Shown: one piece after another, positions 10,605-22,717 of the stretch
Position numbering within the stretch: the stretch's first letter is position 1
Layout: the number at the start of each line of letters is the position of its first letter
DNA from: Semisulcospira habei
Taxonomy: Eukaryota; Mollusca; Gastropoda; Semisulcospiridae
Reading direction: 5' to 3'
Assembly: GCA_036245525.1 (NCBI GenBank)
Contig: BTPG01000003.1
Span: 159,264,397 to 159,328,396, forward strand
Length of the DNA: 64,000 bases
Notes under the pieces: model-generated
Database searches by the model: none
Seen by the model: the letters and a program-made list of their open reading frames with translations, nothing else
Told to the model about the DNA's origin: nothing
Position numbers and translations under genes: made by a program

Positions 10605-10672
10605 TTACTCAAAGGCCATCTGGCCAAAGTTGGCCGCAGTGGGCCCGATTTCGACCTGATAGCCTTTTAAGT
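10605..10672. repeat. Family H arm, partial
   Basis: CAAAGGCCATCTGGCCAAAG, GGCCGCAGTGGGCCCG and GATAGCCTTTTAAG resemble the outer and inner parts of family H, but one arm is missing. Confidence 0.65.
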
Positions 10673-10919
10673 AGGCCTATAGATGTATCTTGCTCCTAAG
10701 GTGGCGTTTTCTATGTCCTGGAAGTGAAGGGGTGAATTCACCGTAATATAGAGGGACGCGCATCGTACTGTAACAAAAATACAGGTACACCGACAAGGTC
10801 AGACCAGATGAAGGGGAGCCAGCCGAAAGGTGTTCCTCATTACTGCCCTTGTAACCACACACATTGATCTCTTGCTGAACACCTCTCCCTGCATAAGAAA
10901 ACACACATGTACACCATAA

Positions 10920-10988
10920 ATGCAGCGAGGGGCATAGATTCTGATGTGCTCTCGCGATTGGAGGGGGCCGGACTCATGACATGAGAAT
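10920..10988. repeat. Degenerate family C hairpin
   Basis: GAGGGGCATAGATTCTGATG at left and GGACTCATGACATGAGAATT at right; arms are poorly matched. Confidence 0.6.
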
Positions 10989-11121
10989 TACACTTCTCAC
11001 CGTTGCAGTCGAGAATACCTAGCTGTAAATGACCACGGCCATTTCTCATTAGCATCACCAACGCTGAAAGACTCAAACTGACGGAAACAAATCTTCTGAG
11101 AAACGGTGGAATATTGGCCAT

Positions 11122-11187
11122 TCAAGAGGCACATATTCTTATGAGTCACCGCAATTGCGAGGACTCATGAGTATCTATGCCTCTTGC
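11122..11187. repeat. Family C hairpin
   Basis: TCAAGAGGCACATATTCTTA and GAGTATCTATGCCTCTTGCA around TGAGTCACCGCAATTGCGAGGACTCA. GAGTC/GACTC is a private variant shared by both arms. Confidence 0.82.
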
Positions 11188-11404
11188 AGATGAAGGGAGG
11201 TGTAAGACTGCAGGAAGCCATCTGCATGAAGATCATTGTTGTGTTGCCAGATGCGTTGCAAGGTTTGCCAGAGACAACAGACGAACACGCTTGCCTGTAT
11301 TCATTGACGCCTTTCTGTGGCACGACCTGTTTGGTCAGGCTGAACTAATGTGGCCACTGATCGGTGTGGCCTTTCGCTTTTATAGCCCTTGGTAAAGCCG
11401 TGAC

Positions 11405-11447
11405 ACAATACGACAGGATGTGGATCGGCCAGGATAGTTCAAGGGTG
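11405..11447. repeat. Family A/B left half
   Basis: CAGGATGTGGATCGGCCAGG then ATAGTTCAAGGGTGATG, stopping just before the inner arm. No matching right arm follows. Confidence 0.65.
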
Positions 11448-12117
11448 ATGAGATTTGAAAGAGATTTTAAAAGCCAAAAAACAACTACTATTAGTCTAGC
11501 AGCTGCCCTTCATAGACGATCAGCCGTTTACGAGACAGTGATTTTCTAGAGAGTAACAAAGGTTTGGGTATATCAAAATGAAGTCTAGTTTGAATAAAAG
11601 CAGTGCGCACTCGTTTTAAACCGCCGGAGGATGGAGACGTTTTTCTGTAGCACATTTTGTTTCTAGTTCGCCTGCAGACGAAACCATGACATTCGCAGCC
11701 ATGTTCACAGGGGATCAGTAGTTTACGCGGGTCTCATTGTTCCTGTATTCAGTGATAGTATGCACTATATGTCACTTAAAAGGATTTCATTTATTTTTTT
11801 AAAATAAAACTTTCACACTTAGGTATATTAAGAGAAGAAGTAATTACGAAAAGGCTTGCCTTGAACTCGAATATCGTTACTCAACAATAAGGTATCCCAA
11901 ACTGATCACGTGATCAAAACATCGGCACACGCGGATTTCCCTGCGGTGAATTTCGGTGTGCCGGCGAGTTCTTTTTGATTTGTTCTACAGAAGCGTGTTT
12001 GTTTCCCAAAAAGGCGAACATGCAACGTTGCTTTGTGCATTTTTACATCTTGATAAAGGTTTGTCACGTTTATTTTCATTCACTTTACCATCGCTTTGCC
12101 CGTTTCATTTCGACACC

Positions 12118-12122
<5 letters not shown>

Positions 12123-12167
<45 letters not shown>
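12123..12167. repeat. Poly-A run
   Basis: An uninterrupted A-run of about 45 within the left large copy. The matching site of the right copy (near 48145) has no such run, so it expanded in this copy. Confidence 0.95.
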
Positions 12168-12170
<3 letters not shown>

Positions 12171-12720
12171 TATCTTCGAAACCTATGTCCGAAGTGCAAC
12201 ATGTTGCATGCTGTAAAAGAGTGCCACAACCACTTGGTTGTAACTGTCATGGCTGAACAAAGTTTCGGAACTTGATTAATTATTATTATACCGTAACACT
12301 TAATCCAATCAGTTGTACTGGCAAGCTATGTTGTGATGTGCGATCAGTGCCATGCAGTCTCGATCAGTGATCACTGATGGTACAGTACACTTCACACATA
12401 AAAAAATACACAGCACAATGTGAACACTCTTGGAAGTTCATGCAATGCTTTGTTTAAAATTAAACCCTATCTTGCTAGCAGTAGCCTATTGCACAAAAGA
12501 GGAACTATTTTGCTGTTGCATAGTTTTCAGTTTGTCTGCATTATTGCAGTTTGCTGCAAGATTCTTAGCAGCTGGCATTAGCACTAACACTCATATATTT
12601 GGGGATTAAAACGAGAAAGAAAAAGAAAACAGAGCCAGGTAACACAGAGTGATCAAATGAATGAGATATGCTTTGTGATGAACAGCTATTTAAAGTAAGG
12701 GGTGGGGGGGGGGGGGGGGG

Positions 12721-13880
12721 AGGCACATACTTTATATTGTGCACGTACTATTTCTTTCAGTGTTTCCATCACCCATCATAACACCATTGGCTTCGATGAG
12801 TTCTCATGTTTTATTTGAGTGATTTACAAAATACATGTACTTGCTGCTGTTATATTATTTTCTTACTGGCTTTGACATTTCGCTGTAAGATTTACAGTCC
12901 CATACTTTAAGCCTGTCCCGACTTACGCACATGGAGGTTGACTGTATCATTGATATGTGTGTGTAGGTATCATTTTGTTTGAGGTGGCAGTTTTGGCCTC
13001 ACCTTTAAGTTTGGTGACCCTGTGTATGTGGCCACCAGTACTATTTACAGAACTGATGGCTGCATGTGCAGTGTGATTAACTGTACACATGAGATTTTTA
13101 GGTGGGCAGCTAAAATACAGGCAGTCAATACAAGCCACTTTCTTAACCTCAAATCTCTATATATAGGTTTTACAGCCCACTAATGCCCATCAGTATACAA
13201 TTGTGCATATCTTTTGTGGGTGTTCTGTGGTTTTCCTTATCAATGTGAACTGGGCAGCCTATTGTTTGAAGTGATCAGTGGTGGCATTTAAAGGGAGGGG
13301 GGGGGGGGGGAGGGAGGCACATACTTTATATTGTGCACGTACTATTTCTTTCAGTGTTTCCATCACCCATCATAACACCATTGGCCTCGATGAGTTCTCA
13401 TGTTTTATTTAAGTGATTTACAAAATACATGTACTTGCTGCTGTTATATTATTTTCTTACTGGCTTTGTTGACATTTTGCTGTAAGATTTACAGTCCCAT
13501 ACTTTAAACCTGTCCCGACTAACGCACATGGAGGTTGACTGTATCATTGATATGTGTGTTTAGGTATCGTTTTGTTCGAGGTGGCAGTTTTGGCCTCGCT
13601 TTAAGTTTGGTGTCCCTGTGCATGTGGCCACCAGTACTATTTACAGAACTGATGGCTGCATGTGCAGTGTGATTAACTGTACACATGAGATTTTTTAGGT
13701 GGGCAGCTAAAATACAGGCAGTCAATACAAGCCACTTTCTTAACCTCAAATCTCTATATAGGTTTTACAGCCCACTAATGCCCATCAGTATACAATTGTG
13801 CATATCTTTTGTGGGTGTTCTGCGGTTTTCCTTATCAATGTGAACTGGGCAGCCTATTGTTTGAAGTGATCAGTGGTGGC
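12721..13880. repeat. 594-bp tandem duplication in left large copy
   Basis: Two units, both starting AGGCACATACTTTATATTGT after a G-run and ending TTTGAAGTGATCAGTGGTGG. They differ by scattered substitutions and small indels. The right large copy carries the equivalent segment once (about 47165-47545, reversed). Confidence 0.88.
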
Positions 13881-14580
13881 GTCATCCATAATGTATGTGT
13901 GCATTTGGCCACTGGTATTGTTTACAAAGATGCTGTTTACAGAACTAGTGGCTGAGTATGCATATTTGTTCTGTTATTGTTATCAGGTGTGGCCGTATCT
14001 GTAAGTTTTGGTGCCCCTGTGCATCACCGCATGAGGCCAACATTACTTTTCACAGAACTGATGGCTGCATGTGCAGTGTGATTAACTGTACACATGAGAT
14101 TTTTAGGTTAGGCTAAAATACAGGCAGTCAATACAAGCCACATTTTAAATCTCAAATCTCTATATACACATGTATATATATAGGTTTTACAGTCCACTAA
14201 TGCCCATCAGTATACAATTGTGCATGCCTTTTGTGGGTGTTCTGCAGTTTTGTATGTGGGGTGGGGTTGAAAGCGGGGCAGTATGGCACCTATTACTGTG
14301 TATGTGTATGTACAAAACCTACATTACCCAAAAACATGAATAAATAATTTAAATAAATAGTTATTTGGGTTTAACGCCATGCAGGCGACTACGGCCACCC
14401 TCATGATGGTTAAATGAATAAGATAAAGTAAGTCAAAGATACCTGAGACATATGAATGCTAAGTAAAGGATAGATTATGAACATGCACAGATATACATTC
14501 TTTTGGTGGGTGTTCTGCGGTTTTGTGTGTGTAACTGGAGTGGGGTTGGGAGCGAGCGGTATGGCACCTATGACCATGTA
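13881..14580. repeat. Diverged repeat units inside left large copy
   Basis: CTGATGGCTGCATGTGCAGT, present in the 594-bp units, recurs at about 14058. The TTATTTGGGTTTAACGCC block at 14363 is a SINE-tail-like motif that also occurs at 15369. Confidence 0.65.
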
Positions 14581-14586
14581 CATGTA

Positions 14587-14990
14587 TAAGACATAATTTT
14601 ATTCACCAAGTAAAACGTTATAAGGATTTTTGTGTGGCATGGCGACAGTAAAATACATCCTCACTTGTAGGGCATTCATCAAGTCATACACTCAGTTGGC
14701 GATCATCCTGTATAGAGCACTAAACGATAGATAATAATAATAATAATAATGTACATTTATATAGCGCTTAACTTCCAAATGAATGGTGCTCAAATATTAA
14801 ACACAAATTAGTCATATGTCACAAATCATGGAATCACGTTGTTCCATGGATGGTGCTGTACTGAGGACAGCTTCTGGAAAGAAACTGCACCTGAATCGAG
14901 AGGCTCTGGCTTTCAAAGCACGGAACCGCCGGCCAGAGGGCAAAAGCTCGAAGAGATCATTGGCTGGGTGCGACAGATCTGACAGAATAG
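14587..14990 (-). mobile_element. CR1/L2-like LINE 3' fragment inside left large copy
   Basis: The minus strand encodes LSHPANDLFELLPSGRRFR followed by a basic stretch, a C-terminal signature of CR1/L2-type LINE polyproteins. A 3' UTR and a GAATAAAATTATGTCTTATA-like tail follow at 14587-14611. The same fragment sits at the equivalent place of the right large copy (45713-46064), so it entered before the two copies split. 5'-truncated and non-functional. Confidence 0.8.
14735..14795. mobile_element. (AAT)n + ATATAGCGC LINE/SINE 3'-end insertion
   Basis: (AAT)n is followed by GTACATTTATATAGCGCTTA and a short body. The right large copy lacks it: there AGATAAACACAATATTAAAC runs across the site. 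The insertion postdates the split of the two copies. Confidence 0.75.
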
Positions 14991-16244
14991 TACTGGTGGC
15001 CACATGCACAGAGGCATCATGGTGTATGTTCTTAGCCTGTATGCTGATGTGTATGTACAAAACCTATATTACAAATAAAATAAATAAATAATTTAAATAA
15101 ATAAGATAAAGTAAGTCTAAGGTACCTGGGACATATGCATGCTAGGTAAAGGATAGATTATGAACATACACAGATGTGCATGTCTTTTGGTAGGTGCTCT
15201 GCGGTTTTGTGTGTGTATTTGGGTAGGGGTTGGGAGCGGGCGGTATGCCACCTATTACTATCTAAAATTCTATATATATGTGTATATTTTCTTCTTGTAT
15301 GCTGATGTGTATGTACAAAACCTGCATTACAAACAAAATTAAATAAATAAATAATTTAAATAAATAGTTATTTGGGTTTAATGCCGAGCAGGCGACTAAT
15401 GTCATCTCATGGCTGTTACATAAATAAGATAAAGTAAGTCAAGATACCTGGGCCATATGAATGCTGAGTAAAGGATAGATTATGAACATGCACAGATGTA
15501 CTTGTCTTTTAGTGGGTGTTCTGTGGTTGTGGAGTGGGGTTGGGAGTGGGCAGTATTACCATGTATGTGTATGAGAACATCAGCATATGTATAAAACCTA
15601 CTTTACAAACAAATAAAAATAAATAATAAATTTTAATAAATAAAATAAGATAAATCAAAGATACCTGGGACATGAATACCAAGTAAAGGATATATTATGA
15701 ACATGCACAGACGTGCATGTCTTTTAATGGGCGTTCTGTGGTTTTGTATGTGGGATGGGGAGCAGGTGTTATGCACCTATTACCATATATGTGTACATGT
15801 ATGTTCTCATCTTGTATGCTGATGTGTATGTGCAAACATACATCACAAACAAACAAATAAGTAAATAAATAAATTAAAAAAAAAATTAATAAATAAAATA
15901 AGTCGGGGATACCTGGGACCTATTGATAGATTATATGAACATGCACAGATGTATGCATATTGAAAAAGGCCTCTCCTTGGTGGCCACCACCATACCACCA
16001 GTGATCATGTACATCAAGGAATTCCTTCCATCCATAATTAAAAGGATAAATAATAAATAAATATGTAAGTGAATACATAAATGAATCAATAATAAATAAA
16101 TAAATAAAACATGTAATACAATGGAGAGGGCTACTACCTGTATTGTGTCTCATGCAGTACCGATAAAGCTTAATCATAAGAGTTTTTGTGAGTACTTGAG
16201 TGTGGATTGGTTGAATGGGTTGCAAAAACTACAATTTTTATATT

Positions 16245-16370
16245 TAGGTGTTTAGCTGAACAAGGTGATTTAGATGGAAACGTTTCGGAGATGGATTTCA
16301 CTCTGCCTGGCTTGTGCTTAAGACCAGTCGGATACGAGTTGCTTGACCAGTTACAAATCCCATCTCCACT
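16245..16370 (+). other. Exon-like block in left large copy
   Basis: After a T-rich stretch ending TTTAG, a short open segment reads CLAEQGDLDGNVSEMDFTLP and continues LCLRPVGYELLDQ. The reversed right copy keeps the sequence but with amino-acid changes and a frame break. No family recognised; it may be a captured exon or a relic of the autonomous element. Confidence 0.35.
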
Positions 16371-17214
16371 AATAACAAAAGAACAGACCTACACTTAGAG
16401 CCGTTAGGCTGGAAAACGGACGAACAACATGCATGTTGTATCCGGACATAAAGTCTGCAGAATGTTGAAGATGGTCCGCTGACACAATGCACAACATGCA
16501 CGACTAAGGTAGTTTACTTTCGATATGCTTTCCTCCCACAAATGAGACCCGAGTTCTATGGGAAAGGCTGTTTTCAAGACCAGGAAAAATAACGTATTTG
16601 ACGTTGATAAGATGTACTTCAAAGTTCAAATCCAAAATAATCTCTGTTTCACTTCAGGAGCAAAGTAAAGCTGATTAACCGTGCGCGTCTGATTGACTTC
16701 TTTCGAAGGCATCTCGCTGACCGCCATTTTGAAACTAGCGACGCGAGTATGCTTACGGCATTAAAAATATTACTTTTTAAATTATTTTATCGTAAATATG
16801 TATGCATGTTTACTTGCTGATGATTTTAATTTACTCCCTGTAATAAACGTGTAATTTGTATGCTCGAAATTTTCAATGTTATGCACAAAAAAATGTCTTG
16901 CACCTTATCTGGGCCGTGTACGAGGACTGGTTCCCTCACATCGAAAAATAGCTTTCGAAAAACACTTATACAAAAATGTCTCCATCCTAAGGACAAATAT
17001 TGTTGCTCAATCCATAAACCATATGGCATTAGTACTTTCGTTTCGTACCTGCAAACCATTGTTACTCTTTTGACGAACTACTCATGTCTGCAGAAATTGC
17101 GTAAGCTGCTAGACTATATACAAACGTATGCCGTACAAATAAAGTGCCACTGAACATCTCCTCTCTCCATTGTCAACACAGACAGCAAGAGGCCTAGATC
17201 CTCAGTAGCACAGT

Positions 17215-17312
17215 CAGCAAAGGTCATCGGGCCGACAGCGGTCGCAGAGGGCCCGCGCACGGATGTGCGCGGGCCCACTGCGGCCGACATCGGCGGGAGA
17301 GACTTTTGCTTA
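17215..17312. mobile_element. Family H palindrome
   Basis: AGCAAAGGTCATCGGGCCGA at left and GACTTTTGCTTA at right bracket GGGCCCGCGCAC.GGAT.GTGCGCGGGCCC. A family C-like CAAGAGGCCTAGATCCTCA lies just upstream (17185). Confidence 0.82.
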
Positions 17313-18118
17313 CCGGCAGGGCAGCACTTTCGGCAAGGGCTGATGAGAATGCCGGCCAAGGCGTCTTGCAGACGGGCGCCCGCGGTAGCAGCAATTGTGC
17401 TGGAGAAGCCTGAATAACCGCAACATTATGAGGAACACAGACAAACCCCATGCCGCGCGCCGCCACTTCAAATTACAGCCGTTAAACAAAGCATTTAATG
17501 TCAGTGACGCAGGATACTAACAAACCACTTGCCATAACAACTGAAGCGGGACGTGCATTCAATTGAAAAAACAACAACAACAAAACTTTAAAAGAAAACA
17601 GAAATCGCAAAGCATCTACTGGCTTCCATCATTAATGAGCTGTTATGACGTCTTTGACAAAGTTATTTTCTTTAACCTTTAGGCTGTCGATATCATATTC
17701 CGTCGAGGAATCACCTTGACAAAAAACGCTATGGACACTGAGGCAAAGGGCTAAAATTCACAACTGAAATCTTCTTCTACTCCAGGCAGTAAGAGGTCAA
17801 TGATTCGCAATTTTTCCTTGATCTATAAACCTTCTTAGTATGTCTTAAAATAATGCAGCACAAAAGGGTTAATCTATATTATAAAGTTTGAATATCGTTA
17901 AATGAATGAATTCTCTGCTCTTCTTTTCCTTTGTACGCACAAGAGTTCCTTCCGTTCCGCTCAAAAACGCGCAGTGGAAAACCTCCTACGGACATGGATT
18001 GTGAAAGGAAGGGTACAAAAGCCTTAGAAGCGTCTTAGTTTAGGCAAGACAACATTGATAACCCGTTGTATCGGCGAATTTTGGCAATCAAAGACTGCCA
18101 CGGATGAAGCAAATAGCA
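17313..18118. other. Mostly featureless; degenerate family D at 17671-17753
   Basis: TTTAACCTTTAGGCTGTCGA at left and ACTGAGGCAAAGGGCTAA at right resemble family D ends with a decayed centre. The remainder has no recognisable gene or repeat. Confidence 0.5.
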
Positions 18119-18210
18119 TTAACCCTTTGGGTGTCGGTAGAGGTTTTAGTCGCGATGATTCCTGCAGGAATCATGTCGACTAAAACCACCACCCACACCC
18201 AAAGGGTTAA
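18119..18210. mobile_element. Family D TTAA palindrome, complete
   Basis: TTAACCCTTTGGGTGTCGGT and CACACCCAAAGGGTTAA at the ends with TTAA on both sides. The centre is ATGATTCCTGCAGGAATCAT. At 92 bp, nearly the whole element is a hairpin. The TTAA + CCC terminus is the piggyBac-like pattern (family knowledge; no transposase here). Confidence 0.88.
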
Positions 18211-18434
18211 ACGTATTCTTACATCCTTTCAAACATTTGGCACGTTTCATCCTTTTTCTTGGTCTGGACATGTTCGTGTGTGATTCACGATCAGTTTGAA
18301 GATGTACTCTGGCGTGGATAGTGAAATCTACTTGGAGCATATCCATAGCAACTGGCCATAACAAAGCCACAACAACGTAGATTCAGAACCAGTCACCGTT
18401 CGTTTGAACTGCAAACAAAGACGAAAATGAGTCA

Positions 18435-18501
18435 AGCAAGAGGCATAGATCCTCATGAGCCCCCGCTGTCGCGGGGGCTCATGAGGATCTTGCCTCTTGC
18501 A
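18435..18501. repeat. Family C hairpin
   Basis: GCAAGAGGCATAGATCCTCA and TGAGGATC.TTGCCTCTTGC with CCCCCGCTGTCGCGGGGG. The right arm has lost two bases (TA) at ATCTATGCC. Confidence 0.85.
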
Positions 18502-18595
18502 GATGGGTTGCGCAATCAGGACTTTATAGCTTAAAAATTGTTATAATTGTACGTGTGAAGGACGGGCAGACGCTGTGACAGACTGACGCAGCGGT

Positions 18596-18628
18596 AGCGA
18601 ATCGAGGGAGACAACCAGAGTGGGTCAA
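18596..18628. repeat. Family K single arm
   Basis: AGCGAATCGAGGGAGACAAC followed by CAGAGTGGG matches one arm of the K palindromes at 36770 and 49213. Confidence 0.65.
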
Positions 18629-18769
18629 AGCAGACACAACACCGACGACTCAGTGGTAAAATAAAAAATACAAAAATAAAAAATGATTTGCTCAGCATCA
18701 GCCGGCGCAAAAAGCTAACGCACGTCACAGTGCTGTCTAACTGCAGCGCCGGATCAATCAGTTTTTAAG

Positions 18770-19056
18770 GGGGGGGGGTGCTGAACGACAATATAAAAAC
18801 TGTATACTGTTCAGGAGCGGATGGCGTGTGCTTCAAGATTCCGAAAAAGTCGAAAAGCGGGGTGGGGTGGGGGGTGGGGAGATGGGGGGTGGGTGGGGAG
18901 GGGGTGTGTGGGGGGGGGGGGACGGTGCTTTCAGGGTCCGAAGATACCTAAAAGCGGTGGAGGGGGTGCTGCAATAACATTTAATCGCCCCCCTCCTTCT
19001 CGGACCATGTTTGTGGCCTGGTAGTAAATGATTTTTTTTTTTTAAGCCGAGTGGTG

Positions 19057-19119
<63 letters not shown>

Positions 19120-19140
19120 GGGGGGGGGGGGGGTGCTGTA
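18770..19140. repeat. G-rich stretch with (GT)n at 19059-19114
   Basis: Long G-runs at 18769-18778, 18858-18921 and 19118-19133 surround a TCCGAAAA.G...AAAGCGG motif that occurs twice (about 18838 and 18938). Open frames here are low-complexity artefacts. Confidence 0.85.
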
Positions 19141-19898
19141 GTACCAAAGCACCCCCCTGGATCCGGCCCTGATGCTGTGACGTTCTACAAACATTCGACT
19201 CTCAGCAAGCATTGAAAATGCATTAACCAAACAACAAACATTCAAAGAACACAGAGCAATCTGGCTCTCACAAATATACATACTATTCCAAGTGCGAGAA
19301 GAAGTGTGCATAGCAACACTCCACGGCAGCCTCTAAGGGGAGGCCACTGATATTATACGATAGAACACGCTCGAAGGCGAACGAAACTTTAGACACAACA
19401 AACAATTCGACGGGTGCAAAATTCGCGACCTTCTAGACCTTAACGACCTTTTCTAAGGCTTTCACAAGGGTATCTCACTAAGAGAATATTCTCTCGTAAC
19501 TTCGACTCGCTAACAAATAGCAATACAATATTACCTCGACCAAATGACAAATCTGAATCAACACGTACGAATCTGCCGACCATGGCTCCGATTGGTCACC
19601 AAAGCAGCAACTATCTGACCGCTAGCAACGTATAACTTTGTACATAAACGAAATAAGAAAAAAACAACTACCCACAAATCTTTCTGTTACATTTCATAAC
19701 AATAGTGTAGCTTTGGTCGGTGACCCAGACACAAGACGTCTTGACAATGCCATCCGATTTTTCTTTAGGCTGATGCCATCTTGCTAACCGCTTAGACTGC
19801 CAGTCCCGGGAATGACGATCCGGTCGGTCAGGCAACCGTTGCATAAACGATTTCCGGAAATCAGAAATAGGTTAAAAAAAAACCTGCGCCCTTTTCTG
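19141..19898. other. No recognisable feature
   Basis: Complex sequence without extended ORFs, repeats or palindromes that I can identify. Confidence 0.5.
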
Positions 19899-19977
19899 AC
19901 GCAGACACCGGATTACAAGCCCGGACGAACATGCGATATCGCATGTTCGTCCGGGCTTTTAATCCTCTGTTTGCGTC
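19899..19977. repeat. Palindrome with 20-bp perfect core
   Basis: GACGCAGACACCGGATTACA at left and a partly mismatched CTGTTTGCGTC end. The core AGCCCGGACGAACATGCGAT is answered exactly by ATCGCATGTTCGTCCGGGCT. Only copy of this type seen in the window. Confidence 0.85.
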
Positions 19978-20173
19978 CGTCGAAACACTTGCCGTTTTGA
20001 CCTACTTCTGATTCTTAAACAATGTCTATTATCGAAGGAGCTGTATGTTCACAGCCGCTCAGCTTTATTACAGAGCGATGATTGAAAGCCAGAACGTCAG
20101 GCTGTGTTAACGATGTGCTGAATCTACATGGGCTTGCAAAAGAAGAAACGTCGGGTATGCAAAAGGTCCTCGT

Positions 20174-20238
20174 ACCGACGTCAACCTTAGCTGGCCCGCG
20201 CACGGCCGTGCGCGGGCCAGCTAAGGTTGACGTCGGTC
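20174..20238. mobile_element. Family H perfect palindrome with private arm sequence
   Basis: ACCGACGTCAACCTTAGCTG... is answered without mismatch by ...CAGCTAAGGTTGACGTCGGT around GGCCCGCGCACGGCCGTGCG. Most family H copies read GGCCGCAGTGGG where both arms here read AACCTTAGCTGG, so arms agree with each other against the family. Confidence 0.88.
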
Positions 20239-20358
20239 CTCTAACCTTCGGCTCAACGTGTATGTGAGGAGCCAAGATCTATCCGCGTTACATTCGATTT
20301 CGTGGCACAATGGCGCAGTACCAACTGTTGCTGACCTGCATAACAGCAAGTTTTCTAA

Positions 20359-20470
20359 TATGGGGATATAGCTCAGTTGGCAGTGTGGCGAGCTTGTTGC
20401 GAGAGCAAACGATTCTGGGTTGAGGCCTTTGGTGGTCCGGAATGGGTGGGGACTTTTTCCCAATCTCCAA
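20359..20470 (+). mobile_element. tRNA-derived SINE fragment
   Basis: GGGGATATAGCTCAGTTGGC carries a Pol III A box, and GGGTTGAGGCC about 45 bp on resembles a B box. No tRNA cloverleaf closes (no acceptor pairing), so it reads as a SINE head. Confidence 0.6.
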
Positions 20471-20945
20471 AAAGTGAAAATGTTGTACTGACTCCGATTA
20501 CAGTGCATTACAGCGTTCAAGTGCATAGTACATAATATAAACACCTAATTGCGCACGTTAAGAATGTCGTGTTGTTGTTGCTGGTGGTGCTGTTGTTGAT
20601 GTTGATGTTGGTGGTGGTGGTGATGTAAGGTTGTTTATGAAGAGGTTGCTGTGGTGAAAAATTGATAAAGAACAAGCACACGTAAACATCCACAATAATC
20701 TTCAGAATGATGAAGACGTAATTTTTTTGGGAAAAAAAATATTATTTTGAAAAGCATCATCTCAGCGTGAATCTAAGGAGATGGAGGTACGGGAGGTAGG
20801 ATTTTTATTTTTATTGTTTGGAGTCGAGAGATTACATTCTTTTTCAGACTGCCTTTATTCTATTCCAGTCGCAGGCAAATACCGCAACAAATCAATACGT
20901 CACAAAAACGGAAATGCACTATATAAATGAACCTGGCCCATCACA
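20471..20945. other. Simple-sequence rich, no gene
   Basis: A GTT/GGT/GAT trinucleotide-rich patch (20565-20637), then AT-rich sequence. Confidence 0.6.
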
Positions 20946-21011
20946 GGAAGAGGCATAGATTCACATGAGCCCCTGCAGATGCAGGGGCTCATGAGAATCT
21001 ATTCCTCTTGC
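20946..21011. repeat. Family C hairpin
   Basis: GAAGAGGCATAGATTCACAT and ATGAGAATCTATTCCTCTTG around GAGCCCCTGCAGATGCAGGGGCTC. Confidence 0.85.
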
Positions 21012-21212
21012 AGGCGGAAATGATCTATCAAAGGGACGCTACCCAAGGTTAGAGCGGCAAGTACAGATAATTGCATCAGAGCTGTAAAGGTCTCCAATGC
21101 TTCCGGACCCGAGACATTATAGACAGCAGGACTATTTCTCGTCACTGTCGTCTTCTGCGACCACCCGGTGGGGTGGGGCAGGAGGGAAAGGTTGAGACTG
21201 GGGATGGGGATG

Positions 21213-22501
<1,289 letters not shown>

Positions 22502-22717
22502 ATAGGAGACAACCGGATGTGATCCCGTAGTGTTTACAAGTGTACTCCCCAGGTAGACATCTCATATGAATAAAAATGCACTTGTCCTGTACACCACGAG
22601 TGGGTCTGCCTGTGGAGTACACCCGGAAGCAGTGCTGGATGTCGGGAGTCAGCACTAAAGATTTAGAGCGGGTGCGCTGGAAACTAGCGTCGCGGCTTCA
22701 GCTTCGTCTCTTGTCAG

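Larger units (their letters stand above)
14220..15960. repeat. Degenerate ~220-330-bp tandem units
   Basis: Recurring order: GTGGGTGTTCTGCGGTTTTG, GGGGTTGGGAGCGGGCGGTA, GCTGATGTGTATGTACAAAA, (AAAT)n, TACCTGGGACATATGAATGC, GATAGATTATGAACATGCAC. Starts fall near 14220, 14500, 15180, 15500, 15720 and 15945 with irregular spacing. The right large copy has the same array reversed. Confidence 0.75.
11494..17114 (+). mobile_element. Large element, left copy (5.6 kb, inverted relative to 42834-49194)
   Basis: Begins GTCTAGCAGC and ends GCTGCTAGAC, each next to TA. Subterminal blocks AGAGTAACAA.GGTTTG and GGATGGAGAC.TTTTT recur in inverse near both ends, so the inverted termini extend beyond 100 bp imperfectly. 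The whole length is matched, in reverse orientation, by 42834-49194. No long ORF; the interior is tandem repeats, short AT-rich runs and a few LINE scraps. TA-flanked inverted termini suggest a large non-autonomous DNA transposon; superfamily unknown. Confidence 0.85.

Noticed and set aside
13040..13150. Possible zinc-finger-like plus-strand segment (MCSVINCTHE)
   Set aside because: The Cys spacing superficially recalls a THAP start, but no later Cys/His or motif follows.
12947..13749. Small minus-strand frames in the 594-bp units (CTVNHTAHAAISSVNSTGGH)
   Set aside because: Kept only because the units are duplicated; the right large copy breaks the frame, and no family matches.
18435..18501. 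CRISPR-like or bacterial terminator hairpins
   Set aside because: Repeats are dispersed over 64 kb at irregular spacing, palindromic and without spacers. LINEs, SINEs and an LTR element show a eukaryotic genome, so intrinsic terminators do not apply.
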